This document shows, one piece after another, positions 26,397-36,737 of a stretch of 64,000 bases of DNA. Origin of the DNA: Vibrio tritonius (lineage in GTDB: Bacteria; Pseudomonadota; Gammaproteobacteria; Enterobacterales; Vibrionaceae); NCBI RefSeq assembly GCF_001547935.1, contig NZ_AP014635.1, positions 372,001-436,000 on the forward strand, in the 5' to 3' direction. Below the pieces are notes generated by a model. That model was not told the DNA's origin, made no database searches, and saw only the letters and a list, made by a program, of their open reading frames with translations. The translations under genes were made by a program, and so were the position numbers. Within the stretch, counting starts at the first letter, position 1. Every line of letters starts with the position of its first letter.

Positions 26397-26981
26397 ATGG
26401 TGGTTGGGCTAAAGCGAGTAGCGGGTTTTTCACTGATAGAGCTTATTGTTGTGATTGTGGTTGTCGGATTACTTGCTGTTGCCGCTCTGCCTAAATTTAT
26501 CGATGTAACAGACGAAGCAAAAAAAGCGAGTGTTGAGGGTATCGCTGGTGGTTACGCTACCGCAGTATTATCTGCTCGTTCTCAATGGGAAGCAGAAGCC
26601 CGACCAACACAAACGGTTGGTGGGCAGGTGCATAACACCGTAAATTATGATGGTGTCGAATTTTGGTTAACTCGCGCTGAGGACAGTAATGGAAACAGCA
26701 CGGGCTATCGTGATGGTTATCCTTTCGCAATTAACAGTGGAACGGGAAGCTATCCTTCAACGTTAACGGATGCTGCTTGTATTTCTCTTATGGAGAACTT
26801 GTTACAGAACCCTCCCCGAGTTGGGACTGTGACTGCGGCAAACAGTGATTCAGATGTGCAATACTCGGCAGAAGCAAATACTTCTGCTAATACTTGTACT
26901 TATGTTCAAAAAGAAGGCGGCTCTGCACATCAGTTCGTTTATGAACTGGAAACCGGTCAAGTAACGGTATCACTGCAGTAG
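26397..26981 (+). CDS. mshB: MSHA minor pilin MshB
   Basis: A type IV prepilin-like protein of 194 residues. The leader ends at Gly10 before Phe (VAG^[14 protein letters not shown]), with Glu at mature position 5, so it is a prepilin peptidase substrate. The mature helix continues [20 protein letters not shown], very like MshA in the next gene, indicating gene duplication. It has two C-terminal cysteines (CISLMEN... and NTCTYV) for the D-loop disulphide. It precedes mshA by only 40 bp. It probably sits at or initiates the fibre; abundance cannot be judged from sequence. Confidence 0.9.
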   Translation: MVVGLKRVAGFSLIELIVVIVVVGLLAVAALPKFIDVTDEAKKASVEGIAGGYATAVLSARSQWEAEARPTQTVGGQVHNTVNYDGVEFWLTRAEDSNGNSTGYRDGYPFAINSGTGSYPSTLTDAACISLMENLLQNPPRVGTVTAANSDSDVQYSAEANTSANTCTYVQKEGGSAHQFVYELETGQVTVSLQ

Positions 26982-27021
26982 TTGGCGGGTTTTTAATTCA
27001 GTCGATGTAGAGAGATACAAT

Positions 27022-27504
27022 ATGATGAAAAAACAAGGTGGTTTTACCCTGATCGAATTGGTAGTAGTTATCGTTATCCTAGGTATTCTAGCGGTGACAG
27101 CTGCTCCTAAGTTCCTTAACTTGCAGGATGATGCGAAAAAATCTGCACTGCAAGGTTTAAAAGGGGCAATGGATGGCGCGGCTGGTATCGTCTACGGCAA
27201 AGCTGCTGTTGAAGGTAAGGATAGCGTCACCACATCTACTCCCTTAAATAACAGTAATATTACCGTTATTTATGGCTATCCTACAGCAACGTCTGCTGGG
27301 ATCGGTGCATCAGTAACAGGTCTAACATCTGACTGGACTGCTTATCCTGACACAAGTACTTCTCCTGCAAGCTTTGTTGCGACATTCAGCAGTTCAAGTA
27401 TTACTAGTGCATCAGGTGTGACTGGTACCAATTGCTATGTTAAATATGAACAGGCTACTAGTGCAGCTGCCGCTTCTACATCTGTCGAAGACTCAGGTTG
27501 CTAA
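27022..27504 (+). CDS. mshA: MSHA major pilin MshA
   Basis: The main structural subunit of the mannose-sensitive haemagglutinin pilus, 160 residues. The short leader MMKKQGG is cleaved before [20 protein letters not shown] by prepilin peptidase; Glu5 is present. The head domain is Ser/Thr/Ala-rich and ends with two cysteines (GTNCYVKY ... EDSGC) for the D-region disulphide. The many surface serines and threonines would suit O-glycosylation, and a PglL-type enzyme is encoded in this window, but that link is inference. GAGAGA lies ~9 bases before the ATG. An alternative ATG one codon later is also in frame. Confidence 0.95.
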   Translation: MMKKQGGFTLIELVVVIVILGILAVTAAPKFLNLQDDAKKSALQGLKGAMDGAAGIVYGKAAVEGKDSVTTSTPLNNSNITVIYGYPTATSAGIGASVTGLTSDWTAYPDTSTSPASFVATFSSSSITSASGVTGTNCYVKYEQATSAAAASTSVEDSGC

Positions 27505-27524
27505 TTTTACGTAGCTAATCTCGT

Positions 27525-28007
27525 ATGAGAAAGTCAAACCCAGCTCAATCTGGTTTTACTCTGGTTGAGCTAGTGGTTGTTATTATTTTGGTCTCCATCG
27601 TATCGCTTGCCGCCTACTCCCGATACATGGGGACCTCTGGTTTTTCTGTTTTTACTGCGCAAGAGCAGGCTATTTCGGTGATTCGTCAGGTGCAAATTAA
27701 CCGAATGCAATCCAATCTTACTTCACCATTAAGCAATACTCATTACGTGTTGGCAATTTCGAACAGTTGTCTAGGTTCTGTTGCTGGATGTGCTAGCGGC
27801 AGTGGCGAACAACGTAGTGATGTTGTCCGTGAAGAGGGCATTACCTTTTCTACTTCTCCTAATGTGAATACAGTTGCTTTTGACCTGCTTGGCAACCCAC
27901 TCGATAGCGCTGCAAGTGGTGTCACTATCACCATACGTTCCAATGCTAACACGGTGCAAATGTGCATTAACTCTCAAGGCTATGTTAGCAAAGGGGGGTG
28001 TGCATGA
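27525..28007 (+). CDS. mshC: MSHA minor pilin MshC
   Basis: A 160-residue prepilin: NPAQSG^FTLVELVVVIILVS, Glu5 present. Head domain with a CLGSVAGC cysteine pair (~78-85) and C-terminal CINSQG...GGC. GspH/MshC-like minor pilins usually help prime or cap the fibre. It follows mshA by 20 bases and overlaps mshD by 4. Confidence 0.9.
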   Translation: MRKSNPAQSGFTLVELVVVIILVSIVSLAAYSRYMGTSGFSVFTAQEQAISVIRQVQINRMQSNLTSPLSNTHYVLAISNSCLGSVAGCASGSGEQRSDVVREEGITFSTSPNVNTVAFDLLGNPLDSAASGVTITIRSNANTVQMCINSQGYVSKGGCA

Positions 28008-28582
28008 AGTCACCTAACGGTTTTACGTTAATAGAAAGTATTATGGCCATGATCTTGATTGGCTTTGCCATGGTGACATTAACCAGCTTTCTTTATCCCC
28101 AAGTTGAACGATCTGCTACTCCTCATTACCAAATGCGCGCGTCTCACTTACAGCAAAGTATTATGAGTCGTATTCTATCGCGTGCCTTTGATGAACAGAG
28201 TGATGAACAAGGTGGACAATACCGTTGTGGAGAGAATGATTTACAAGGGCAACCGACTACCTGCACTTTGCCTGCAAACTTGGGTAAAGATAGTAATGAA
28301 AGTGTTGACTCATTTAATGATGTGGATGATTACATTGGTTGTTGGTGGACTGACAGTGTCAGTGATTGTGGGTCAACGCCAGTGGCTGGAAGATTGAGTG
28401 ATTTATTAGACATGTCATCAGCCAGTGAATACGCCCACTTTACCGTGTTTATCAATGTCCGATACGTTGATAGTAGCGGTAATGCAAGTTCGATAATTAC
28501 GGATTTAAAACGCATTAGCTTAACGGTTGATGCTGGGAATTATGGCTCTTATCCATTAGTTGCCTTTCGAGGGAATTACTGA
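28004..28582 (+). CDS. mshD: MSHA minor pilin MshD
   Basis: Starts at ATG 28004, overlapping the mshC stop, with a strong G-rich ribosome-binding site (GGGGGG) upstream; a GTG two codons earlier is not needed. The 192-residue product has a prepilin signature (MKSPNG^FTLIESIMAMILIG), Glu5 present, and several cysteines in the head (RCGEND, TTCTLP, GCWWTDSVSDCG). It is GspI/PilV-like in position. It overlaps mshO by one base. Confidence 0.9.
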   Translation: MKSPNGFTLIESIMAMILIGFAMVTLTSFLYPQVERSATPHYQMRASHLQQSIMSRILSRAFDEQSDEQGGQYRCGENDLQGQPTTCTLPANLGKDSNESVDSFNDVDDYIGCWWTDSVSDCGSTPVAGRLSDLLDMSSASEYAHFTVFINVRYVDSSGNASSIITDLKRISLTVDAGNYGSYPLVAFRGNY

Positions 28583-29307
28583 TGCCTTCCTCTCGTGGTT
28601 TTACGCTGATAGAAATGATCGTGACCATCGTTGTTGGTTCGATTTTAGTGCTGGGCATTGCAGGGTTTCTTGAATTAGGAATGAAAGGGTATACCGATAC
28701 GGTAGCAAGGCAACGGATTCAGACCCAAGCACAATTTGTACTGGAAAAAATGACACGTGAACTCCGCCATGCAGTTCCCAATAGTATTGCAGTGACTTCC
28801 TCGTCGCAGCAGCAATGCGTGTCATTTTATCCTGTCGAATACGCCGGTTTTTACGCTATAGATGAAGCAACGCAAACATTGGAGTTTTTGGTGAGAGGGG
28901 GCGATAACAATGGTGATGGCACAGCCGATGAGCCAACTCAATACGATGATCTCAAGCTCATTATAAATCCAAGTCGCCAACAAGATTTTACCGATAGTGC
29001 CTTCTACTTTACGTTGTCAGGTCCAGACACCTCTGTCTCATTACTTAGTGATCATTCATTGGTGAGTGGCTCGATCGCAAACAGAGCTTATTTATACAAA
29101 GATTCAGTGGCTTACTGTTTAAACTTTGCCACCCAAGCTATCACTCGTAATGGCACTCAAGTCGGTGATAGTGTCAGCTCTGGGACTTTTAGCTATGAGG
29201 CGCCAACACTACAACGAGGCGGCGTAGTGAGGCTATCGTTAACCTTAAGTCAAAATGGCGAGCAAAGCCGTTTTGAGCAAGATGTGCAGGTGCTCAATGT
29301 TCCCTAG
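28582..29307 (+). CDS. mshO: MSHA minor pilin MshO
   Basis: A 241-residue prepilin: MPSSRG^FTLIEMIVTIVVGSIL with Glu5. It is the PilW/GspJ-like member of the minor-pilin set, with a longer beta-rich head and a DNNGDGTADEP segment (~112-122) that looks like a calcium-binding acidic loop. Stop-start overlap with mshD (TGATG) and 11-bp overlap with mshP show translational coupling. Confidence 0.9.
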   Translation: MPSSRGFTLIEMIVTIVVGSILVLGIAGFLELGMKGYTDTVARQRIQTQAQFVLEKMTRELRHAVPNSIAVTSSSQQQCVSFYPVEYAGFYAIDEATQTLEFLVRGGDNNGDGTADEPTQYDDLKLIINPSRQQDFTDSAFYFTLSGPDTSVSLLSDHSLVSGSIANRAYLYKDSVAYCLNFATQAITRNGTQVGDSVSSGTFSYEAPTLQRGGVVRLSLTLSQNGEQSRFEQDVQVLNVP

Positions 29308-29725
29308 ACGAAAGAAACAAGCAGGTAACCTCTACATTGTTGCTATATTTGTCATTGTGGTGATGGGCTTCCTTGCTGCTGCAATAACCCGCATGGATTG
29401 GTCAAATCAAGATTCACTTTCTCGTGAGTTGCTAGGGACCAAAGCGTGGTTTGCGGCTAATTCGGTGAACGAGAAGGCGTTAACATTCCTCTATCCGTTA
29501 AATGCGACCAGCAGTGCAGTGTCTAGTGCTTGTGGCGTGTGGGGGGACAATTTGGCATCGGATGTGATGGCAAGTTACAGTCAATGCCATGTCGAAACCA
29601 CCTGTAAAAACGAAGGAACATTAGAGTTAAGTCATAAAACTTATTATCGAATTGAAAGCGCGGTAACCTGCGGTAGCGATCAATTTGAAGTTCAGCGGGT
29701 GCAGGATGTTTGGGTTAAGGAATAA
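29297..29725 (+). CDS. mshP: MSHA biogenesis protein MshP (PilX-like minor pilin)
   Basis: From ATG 29297 (inside mshO) the product has 142 residues. The N-terminus MFPRRKKQAGNLYIVAIFVIVVMGFL resembles a prepilin (basic leader, Gly, long hydrophobic helix). However, the residue after the likely cleavage Gly is Asn, not Phe, and Glu5 is absent; this is also the tendency of PilX/GspK-like proteins. It has five cysteines in the head. A farther in-frame start at 29255 would add residues unlike a leader. It precedes mshQ by three bases. Confidence 0.85.
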   Translation: MFPRRKKQAGNLYIVAIFVIVVMGFLAAAITRMDWSNQDSLSRELLGTKAWFAANSVNEKALTFLYPLNATSSAVSSACGVWGDNLASDVMASYSQCHVETTCKNEGTLELSHKTYYRIESAVTCGSDQFEVQRVQDVWVKE

Positions 29726-29728
29726 AGC

Positions 29729-32700
29729 ATGAAGACAGTTAGGCGACTCTCTCTTTTGTGTTTGACGCTATTTATTTTCTTTAGTGGGGCGGCCCAAGCA
29801 TTTAGTTTTACGGCGTTTCAATGTCAGCAGTTAAGGTCCGATAGACCTTTTTCGCTGCACTTCAGTGTATTTAGAATCCCAGGACTTTTTTCCGATAGTA
29901 CTGTAGGGGTGAATCGTGGTTTGTGGATTCCACATACTATGTGGAGCAGTAATCCACTAACAATTGCAGACTTTCGAGATGTGACTCTAGAGTATGGGCA
30001 GGAACATCAAATTTGGTTGAAGTATGAGCCTATCCGTTCACGGTTTCCCTTTTTAGGTGGTTATAGGCCTAGTGGGGTATTGAGCTATTACCGCTTAATC
30101 AATAATGTTTGGGTTCAAATTGGAGAGACCAAAGAGGTGCGGCTTGAGGGGGTATTGTCTACTCGTCTTAGCGTCTATGGTATTAATATTCATGCTCTTA
30201 GATGCAGTGATGGCGCTACTTCTCCTCCAACTCAAGTGGAATTTGTTCGACCTCAAATATGCGATTTATTTCCGGAACCTGCTCAAAGTTGGATTACCCA
30301 AGATAACACTAGCTATGCAGACTTTCCTCGTAGTCATCTGAATGTGACGAATAATAGTGTCAGAATCAATGGTTGGTCTAAAGCCTATAAAGAAAACAAC
30401 ACGATAGACATTAATGCTGATAGAGGGAACGCTAGCTGGAAAGCGCTTCGAGTTGGTTTTGATTCAACTGATAATAATTGGATGGCATGGAACCGAAATG
30501 GTGTAAAAGTTTGTGATTCTATGGGGTGCTACCCGGGTAATGATGATGGCAAGATAAATGAAAGAAAAGTGGGGGCTCCACCACTATTGCCAGTCATTAT
30601 CAATGAACCAACAAAAGATTTGTCTCTGGTTGATTCAAATTCTTATGATTCTCGGTTTTATGAAAATGCCTGTGACTTACAGCCCGATCAAAATTCGTTG
30701 TGTACCTACAATCCACAGCGTTCTGATGATGGCTACATCGATATTTATATCATCAAAGATATCCGAAAATTAGAACTGCTCAAATATGGCAACAATCCGA
30801 TTCGCGTACATTTTAGTAATGGTGTGTATGTTGACCAATTAAATATAACTAATGAAGTTGCGCTCTATTTTGATGCAAACACAACCATTGCCTTTAGGCA
30901 GTTCACTTCTGCAACCAACATTCATATGTATTTTGAGTCTGGTGCGTGGGTCAACATTTATGGTAATGCGCAAGGTGATGATTTTTCGCTTAACAATGCA
31001 GTGGATTTTCACTACATCAATGAAGATAGCAATGGTTATCAATATCCCGTTATTTATGGCCCTACTGCGCAATTTCACCTAAAGAGTAAATTATTTAAAG
31101 GTTATTTACTGGCTAAAAACGTAATTCTAGATACGACCATCACTATTCAAGGTGCGGTGACAGCAAATTACTTATTAATGGTTGAAGCAGCGCGGATTGA
31201 GCCTCTGCCTGGAGGGAATCGATGTGGTGCGCCGATTGATGAGGATAACTACACGTTACAGATTTCTCCCAGCGAGGACTATGCACTTATTTGTAAGCTG
31301 CAAGACATTACATTTCAGGTGCTCGATCAAGATGGCTCTCCAGCGACAGATTTCTCTGGGACTATCGATGTGACATCAAGTTCAGGTAATTTTGCCCTTG
31401 TTGATGATTATGGTTCAGGGAGCAATGGAACGTATCAGCCGAATGCACAAGGAGTGCTAAAACTGAATTTAAGCGTCACTAATTCTCGCAATCAGGACGT
31501 AACCGTTTCTGCCTATCTTTCTACCCAAACGGATACATCCGATACCGTTTCTGGAACCTACCATTTTGTTCCTTATCAATTCAGTGCTGATGATTCGTAT
31601 GTGATTGCCAGCCAACCTACAGAGGTCAGTCTTAAAGTAGAAGCGTGTGATGATAAAGGCAATGCCGTGGATGTTGGCTATGCTGGCACACCGAGTTACA
31701 CATCGACTTGGGTTGCTCCTACCAGTGGTGTTGGCAGTTTAACCTTGGACAATAGAACATTTAGTGCGGGCAATGCTACGGCAACGCTGACCATGGAAGA
31801 CTCAGGCATCAAAACCGTAACACTGGAAGACAGTTCGTTTAATTGTTCTGCACAAGGCAGTGATTGCCCCATCAGAGGCAATGGTACGTTAAAAGGCAGT
31901 TTCACCGTTTACTCTCGCCCTTGGACATTTGCAATTTGTCCTTCTGGATCGAATCAGATGAACGGCAATATTACGGATGAAAGGAGTGCCGGATTTACCT
32001 CCGCAGGTTCATCATTTGCACTGCTAGTGAAGCCGATTCGATGGCAGAGCGATGGCAGTACGTCGGGAGAGATTGCCAGTGCTGCTTATTGTAACGCAGC
32101 TGTAACGCAAAACTTCTTCTCGACCAATAGCCCGCTTACTGCAACGGTAGAGTTGACTCACAGTGTGGCTCAGCCTGCTGGCGGTACTGATGGTGTATTG
32201 AAGAGTGGTACAAGTACCAGTGTCACGCTGCCTAATAGCGGTGTTTCAAATGGATACTATAATTTTGCTGACTTAACGTGGAGTGAAGTGGGCGTTCTGC
32301 GTGTTAAGGCCAATACTCTGCGAGATGCTAATGGCGTTCCCGCCCCTTATCTACGTAGTGATCTCTCCATTCAAACAGGGTATCGAGATATTGGTCGTTT
32401 CTATCCCGCTTATTTAGCGATTACTAGTAACAATTGGAATTACGCTAGTGGTCACACTGGGTTTGCCTATATGGCGCAGCCCATTAGCTATGGTTTTACT
32501 GTGGAAGCGAAAAACTTAAGTGGGCAAGCGACAACCAATTACAGTCAGTTTACTAATGACTTAAAAGCGAACATTCGTTTGGTCGCCGTGGATACGAGTA
32601 ACGATAACGAAGATATGAGCAGTCGCGTGGCTGACTATAATGATCATTTTTGGTCTGGAGCTGATTGGAATTCTGGCGCTGACTTGACCGTAAACCACAG

Positions 32701-33391
32701 TTTTACTTTTGCTCGGTTGGAGACTAGGCAAAGCCCGTTGACGACCAAACCAGATGGCCCATTTACTTCAGGGTTCGGTTTGCAAGTAACGACTAGACCA
32801 GATGGTGTTGATTTTAAAGATAATCAATTAACACATCAGGTGAATAACGTGTTAGTTAGTACTGATAAAGCGTTTCCTGAACAGCCTGATGTGCGTTATG
32901 GCCGATTAGCCTTTTCTGATGTCGGGGGGAACTCAATTGCGAGAGTGAATGTCCCATTAACGGCGCAATATTGGAACGGTAGCCAATTTGTCACTAACGA
33001 CAATGACTCAGGTAGCCTACTTTCTATAGATGCGGACAAGGTATGTAAATCGACTATCTGGCCGAGTCCAACACAGACATCTAGCTCGCAACTCACAGGA
33101 ATCACTGGTAATGTGGCGGTAAGCTCTGGCCAAAATCATCAAATTTATGCACAGCCGGATTCTGACTCTTCACTACGGGAACAAGTGCGTTTTTGGATGC
33201 GCATAAACGAAAACTCCCCTCAAGTGAATGAGCAAAATGTTGATTGTGGTAGTGCTTATCTTGACCAGCCGTGGCTACAATTTAATTGGCGTAACAACGG
33301 CGATGAAGATCCTTCTGCTGTTGTTACCTTTGGGGTTTATCGGGGAAATGACCGGGTGATTTATCGCGGAGAACCGAGAATCAATAACTAA
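29729..33391 (+). CDS. mshQ: MshQ, large secreted MSHA-associated protein (candidate tip adhesin)
   Basis: A 1,220-residue exported protein with a Sec signal peptide (1-25, ending SGAAQA). No prepilin motif is seen. Residues ~26-170 form one unit, ~180-500 a beta-rich region with QLNITNEVALYFDANTTIAF-like repeats suggestive of a beta-helix or sandwich. From ~505 onward come Ig-like/beta-sandwich segments and the long C-terminal region typical of MshQ proteins (my recollection is DUF6701). Cysteines are scattered (CQQL, ALRCSD, QICDLF, CSAQGSDC), allowing disulphides. It is last in the operon and much the largest product. A pilus-tip or surface binding role is plausible by analogy with PilY1-like proteins but unproven. 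Confidence 0.82.
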   Translation: MKTVRRLSLLCLTLFIFFSGAAQAFSFTAFQCQQLRSDRPFSLHFSVFRIPGLFSDSTVGVNRGLWIPHTMWSSNPLTIADFRDVTLEYGQEHQIWLKYEPIRSRFPFLGGYRPSGVLSYYRLINNVWVQIGETKEVRLEGVLSTRLSVYGINIHALRCSDGATSPPTQVEFVRPQICDLFPEPAQSWITQDNTSYADFPRSHLNVTNNSVRINGWSKAYKENNTIDINADRGNASWKALRVGFDSTDNNWMAWNRNGVKVCDSMGCYPGNDDGKINERKVGAPPLLPVIINEPTKDLSLVDSNSYDSRFYENACDLQPDQNSLCTYNPQRSDDGYIDIYIIKDIRKLELLKYGNNPIRVHFSNGVYVDQLNITNEVALYFDANTTIAFRQFTSATNIHMYFESGAWVNIYGNAQGDDFSLNNAVDFHYINEDSNGYQYPVIYGPTAQFHLKSKLFKGYLLAKNVILDTTITIQGAVTANYLLMVEAARIEPLPGGNRCGAPIDEDNYTLQISPSEDYALICKLQDITFQVLDQDGSPATDFSGTIDVTSSSGNFALVDDYGSGSNGTYQPNAQGVLKLNLSVTNSRNQDVTVSAYLSTQTDTSDTVSGTYHFVPYQFSADDSYVIASQPTEVSLKVEACDDKGNAVDVGYAGTPSYTSTWVAPTSGVGSLTLDNRTFSAGNATATLTMEDSGIKTVTLEDSSFNCSAQGSDCPIRGNGTLKGSFTVYSRPWTFAICPSGSNQMNGNITDERSAGFTSAGSSFALLVKPIRWQSDGSTSGEIASAAYCNAAVTQNFFSTNSPLTATVELTHSVAQPAGGTDGVLKSGTSTSVTLPNSGVSNGYYNFADLTWSEVGVLRVKANTLRDANGVPAPYLRSDLSIQTGYRDIGRFYPAYLAITSNNWNYASGHTGFAYMAQPISYGFTVEAKNLSGQATTNYSQFTNDLKANIRLVAVDTSNDNEDMSSRVADYNDHFWSGADWNSGADLTVNHSFTFARLETRQSPLTTKPDGPFTSGFGLQVTTRPDGVDFKDNQLTHQVNNVLVSTDKAFPEQPDVRYGRLAFSDVGGNSIARVNVPLTAQYWNGSQFVTNDNDSGSLLSIDADKVCKSTIWPSPTQTSSSQLTGITGNVAVSSGQNHQIYAQPDSDSSLREQVRFWMRINENSPQVNEQNVDCGSAYLDQPWLQFNWRNNGDEDPSAVVTFGVYRGNDRVIYRGEPRINN

Positions 33392-33433
33392 TATTGGTCC
33401 ACATTTTCGGGACCGAAGTTAGGAATTTGTTAG

Positions 33434-34591
<1,158 letters not shown>

Positions 34592-34599
34592 TGGCTTAG

Positions 34600-34627
34600 C
34601 AGGAGTTTCATACGTAGGAAACTCCTG
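34600..34627 (+). other. Hairpin between mreB and mreC
   Basis: CAGGAGTTTC-ATACGTAG-GAAACTCCTG forms a 10-bp perfect stem in the 58-bp gap. There is no T run, so it is more likely an mRNA-stabilising or processing hairpin (or Rho-independent-like attenuator) setting the higher MreB:MreC ratio than a full terminator. Confidence 0.6.
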
Positions 34628-34649
34628 AATCAACTCTGGGATTGTTAAG

Positions 34650-35543
34650 ATGAAGCCTATATTTGGTCAAGGACCATCTCTTCAGCTACGTCTATTCTTC
34701 GCTGTCATTGTATCAGCCAGTCTTATGCTGGCTGATAGCCGTTTAGATGCTTTTTCTAATGTGCGTTTTTTGCTTAATAGCTTAGTGGCGCCAATTCAGT
34801 ATGCTGCGGATTTACCTCGTACCATGTTTGATGGTTTTTACGAGAGAATTAGTTCGCATCAAGATCTGCTCGAATCCAATCGAAGCTTGAAACAGGAAGT
34901 ATTAACCCTGAAAAGTGACTTGATCTTATTAGATCAATATCGTGAGGAAAATAAACGCCTACGTAAGCTGTTAGGATCGACGTTTGTCCGAGATGAAAAG
35001 AAAGTCGTAACGGAAGTGATGGCCGTGGATACTTCTCACTATCGTCACCAAGTGGTGATCGATAAGGGCAGTTTAGATGGCGTATATGAAGGTCAGCCAG
35101 TAATCAACGAAAAGGGGATTGTTGGGCAGGTGACCTTTGTTGCTGCACATAACAGCCGCGTCTTGCTACTGATTGACCCCAATAATGCTATTCCGGTGCA
35201 GAACATCCGTAATGATATTCGTGTGATTGCTTCTGGTAATGGACAAAGCGATGAGATTCAGCTCGAACACATTCCAACTAGTGCTGACTTGCAAGTTGGA
35301 GATATGTTGGTGACTTCGGGGTTGGGCGGTGTTTATCCAGAAGGTTATCCTGTTGCTTACATCACAAATGTTGACAAAGATACCCGTCGTGAATTTGCCT
35401 CAATCAAAGCAAAACCAGTGGTCGATTTTGATCGGTTACGCTATTTGTTGTTGATTTGGCCAAACGAAGATCGTCAGCAAAAGGCAATGCAAGCAGATAT
35501 TAAGCAAATGCAAGAAGAGGATAAGAGTGACGACGCTAAGTAA
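34650..35543 (+). CDS. mreC: Rod-shape-determining protein MreC
   Basis: A bitopic inner-membrane protein of 297 residues: cytoplasmic start, membrane helix (~10-28, LQLRLFFAVIVSASLMLA), coiled-coil (~66-105, QDLLESNRSLKQEVLTLKSD) and two periplasmic beta barrels (~115-270). The coiled-coil dimerises MreC and the barrels contact PBP2/RodA of the elongasome. Its stop lies 17 bases past the mreD GTG, so the two are translationally coupled. The C-terminal tail after the barrels is Gln/Lys/Asp-rich. Confidence 0.97.
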   Translation: MKPIFGQGPSLQLRLFFAVIVSASLMLADSRLDAFSNVRFLLNSLVAPIQYAADLPRTMFDGFYERISSHQDLLESNRSLKQEVLTLKSDLILLDQYREENKRLRKLLGSTFVRDEKKVVTEVMAVDTSHYRHQVVIDKGSLDGVYEGQPVINEKGIVGQVTFVAAHNSRVLLLIDPNNAIPVQNIRNDIRVIASGNGQSDEIQLEHIPTSADLQVGDMLVTSGLGGVYPEGYPVAYITNVDKDTRREFASIKAKPVVDFDRLRYLLLIWPNEDRQQKAMQADIKQMQEEDKSDDAK

Positions 35544-36021
35544 TGAATGGAAAGGCCGCTGGGTTATTTGGGGCTCTTTCTTATGTGCCTTGATCTTTCA
35601 AACGATCCCTTGGCCTGGCTCGCTCGACCTTATAAGACCCTCTTGGCTTCTGCTCGTTACCTGTTATTGGGTACTAGCGCTTCCGCATCGTGTTAATGTG
35701 GGAACGGCGTTAGTACTTGGGTTGCTATGGGATCTACTGCTTGGTTCAACGCTAGGGATTCGGGGCATGATGATGTCGATTATCATCTATGTCGTGGCGA
35801 TGAACTTCCTTGTATTAAGGAACATGGCGCTATGGCAGCAAGCGGTTGTGATTGGTTTGCTGACAATGGCTCTGGAATTTATGATTTTCTTAGGTGAGTA
35901 TCTCATCCAAGATGTTGATTTTAATCCAATGTCGTTATGGAGCGGAGTGATCAGTTGTGTGCTTTGGCCTTGGATGTTTTTGCTACTGAGACGAGTTAGA
36001 AGACATTGGCATTTAAAATGA
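35527..36021 (+). CDS. mreD: Rod-shape-determining protein MreD
   Basis: A 164-residue polytopic inner-membrane protein with about five hydrophobic helices. The GTG start at 35527, inside mreC, is chosen because AGAGGA lies 5 bases before it and nearby ATGs are out of frame. Conserved MreD features include RPSWLLLVTCYWVLALPHRVN and a GLLWDLLLGSTLGIRG segment. It completes the elongasome set with MreB and MreC. Its last codons overlap the maf start. Confidence 0.94.
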   Translation: MTTLSNEWKGRWVIWGSFLCALIFQTIPWPGSLDLIRPSWLLLVTCYWVLALPHRVNVGTALVLGLLWDLLLGSTLGIRGMMMSIIIYVVAMNFLVLRNMALWQQAVVIGLLTMALEFMIFLGEYLIQDVDFNPMSLWSGVISCVLWPWMFLLLRRVRRHWHLK

Positions 36022-36599
36022 ATTCATTTCCTCTTGTTTTGGCGTCTGGGTCTCCAAGGCGCCGTGAATTATTGACGCAATTAGGCTATACCTTTGACAT
36101 TGTCGTTTCGGATGTTGAAGAGGTGCGCCACAGTGATGAAACGCCGGCTCAGTATGTGGAGCGTTTGTCTCGCGATAAAGCGCGTGCTGGCATGAAGCTT
36201 GTCAGTGAAGGTTCTGTGGTTATTGGCTCTGATACCATAGTGGTTAAAGGCGATACCGTATTAGAGAAACCACATGATTTTGCTGAGGCGAAATCGATGT
36301 TGGCGCTCTTATCGGGAGATGTGCATCAAGTGATGACGGCGGTTACCGTTGCATGTGGTTCACATTATGAATCAGCGGTGGTTGTTACTGATGTGTGGTT
36401 TAAAACCTTATCCGATGATGAAATTGAACACTATTGGCAGACTGGTGAGCCACAGGATAAAGCCGGTAGCTATGGAATACAGGGGATCGGTGGCCGGTTC
36501 GTAACAAGAATAGAAGGTAGCTATTATGCAGTCGTGGGGTTACCTTTATATGAAACAGATCAATTAATAAAACAAATCACCCATTCGAAAAGTCGCTAA
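36018..36599 (+). CDS. maf: Maf-family nucleoside triphosphate pyrophosphatase (YhdE-type)
   Basis: Hydrolyses non-canonical or damaged NTPs; the YhdE branch acts on dTTP/UTP and related nucleotides. Starting at ATG 36018 (overlapping the mreD stop) the protein has 193 residues and begins with the family signature LASGSPRRRELL (8-19). GSDTIVV (~69-75) and GSYGIQGIGG (~149-158) are further Maf motifs, with acidic residues for metal binding. The in-frame TTG at 36006 is less likely. Its place between mreD and rng is standard in gammaproteobacteria. Confidence 0.95.
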   Translation: MNSFPLVLASGSPRRRELLTQLGYTFDIVVSDVEEVRHSDETPAQYVERLSRDKARAGMKLVSEGSVVIGSDTIVVKGDTVLEKPHDFAEAKSMLALLSGDVHQVMTAVTVACGSHYESAVVVTDVWFKTLSDDEIEHYWQTGEPQDKAGSYGIQGIGGRFVTRIEGSYYAVVGLPLYETDQLIKQITHSKSR

Positions 36600-36737
36600 A
36601 TCAGCGGCTTTGTTATACGTCAATACATGAGACTTATTGCCATGTTATGACGTAGTTCTTTATTTACCAAATCATACAGCCTTCGCGTTATCAGTCATGA
36701 ACATGATTTGGCCTAGTTGACTTATTTGAGGTTTGCC

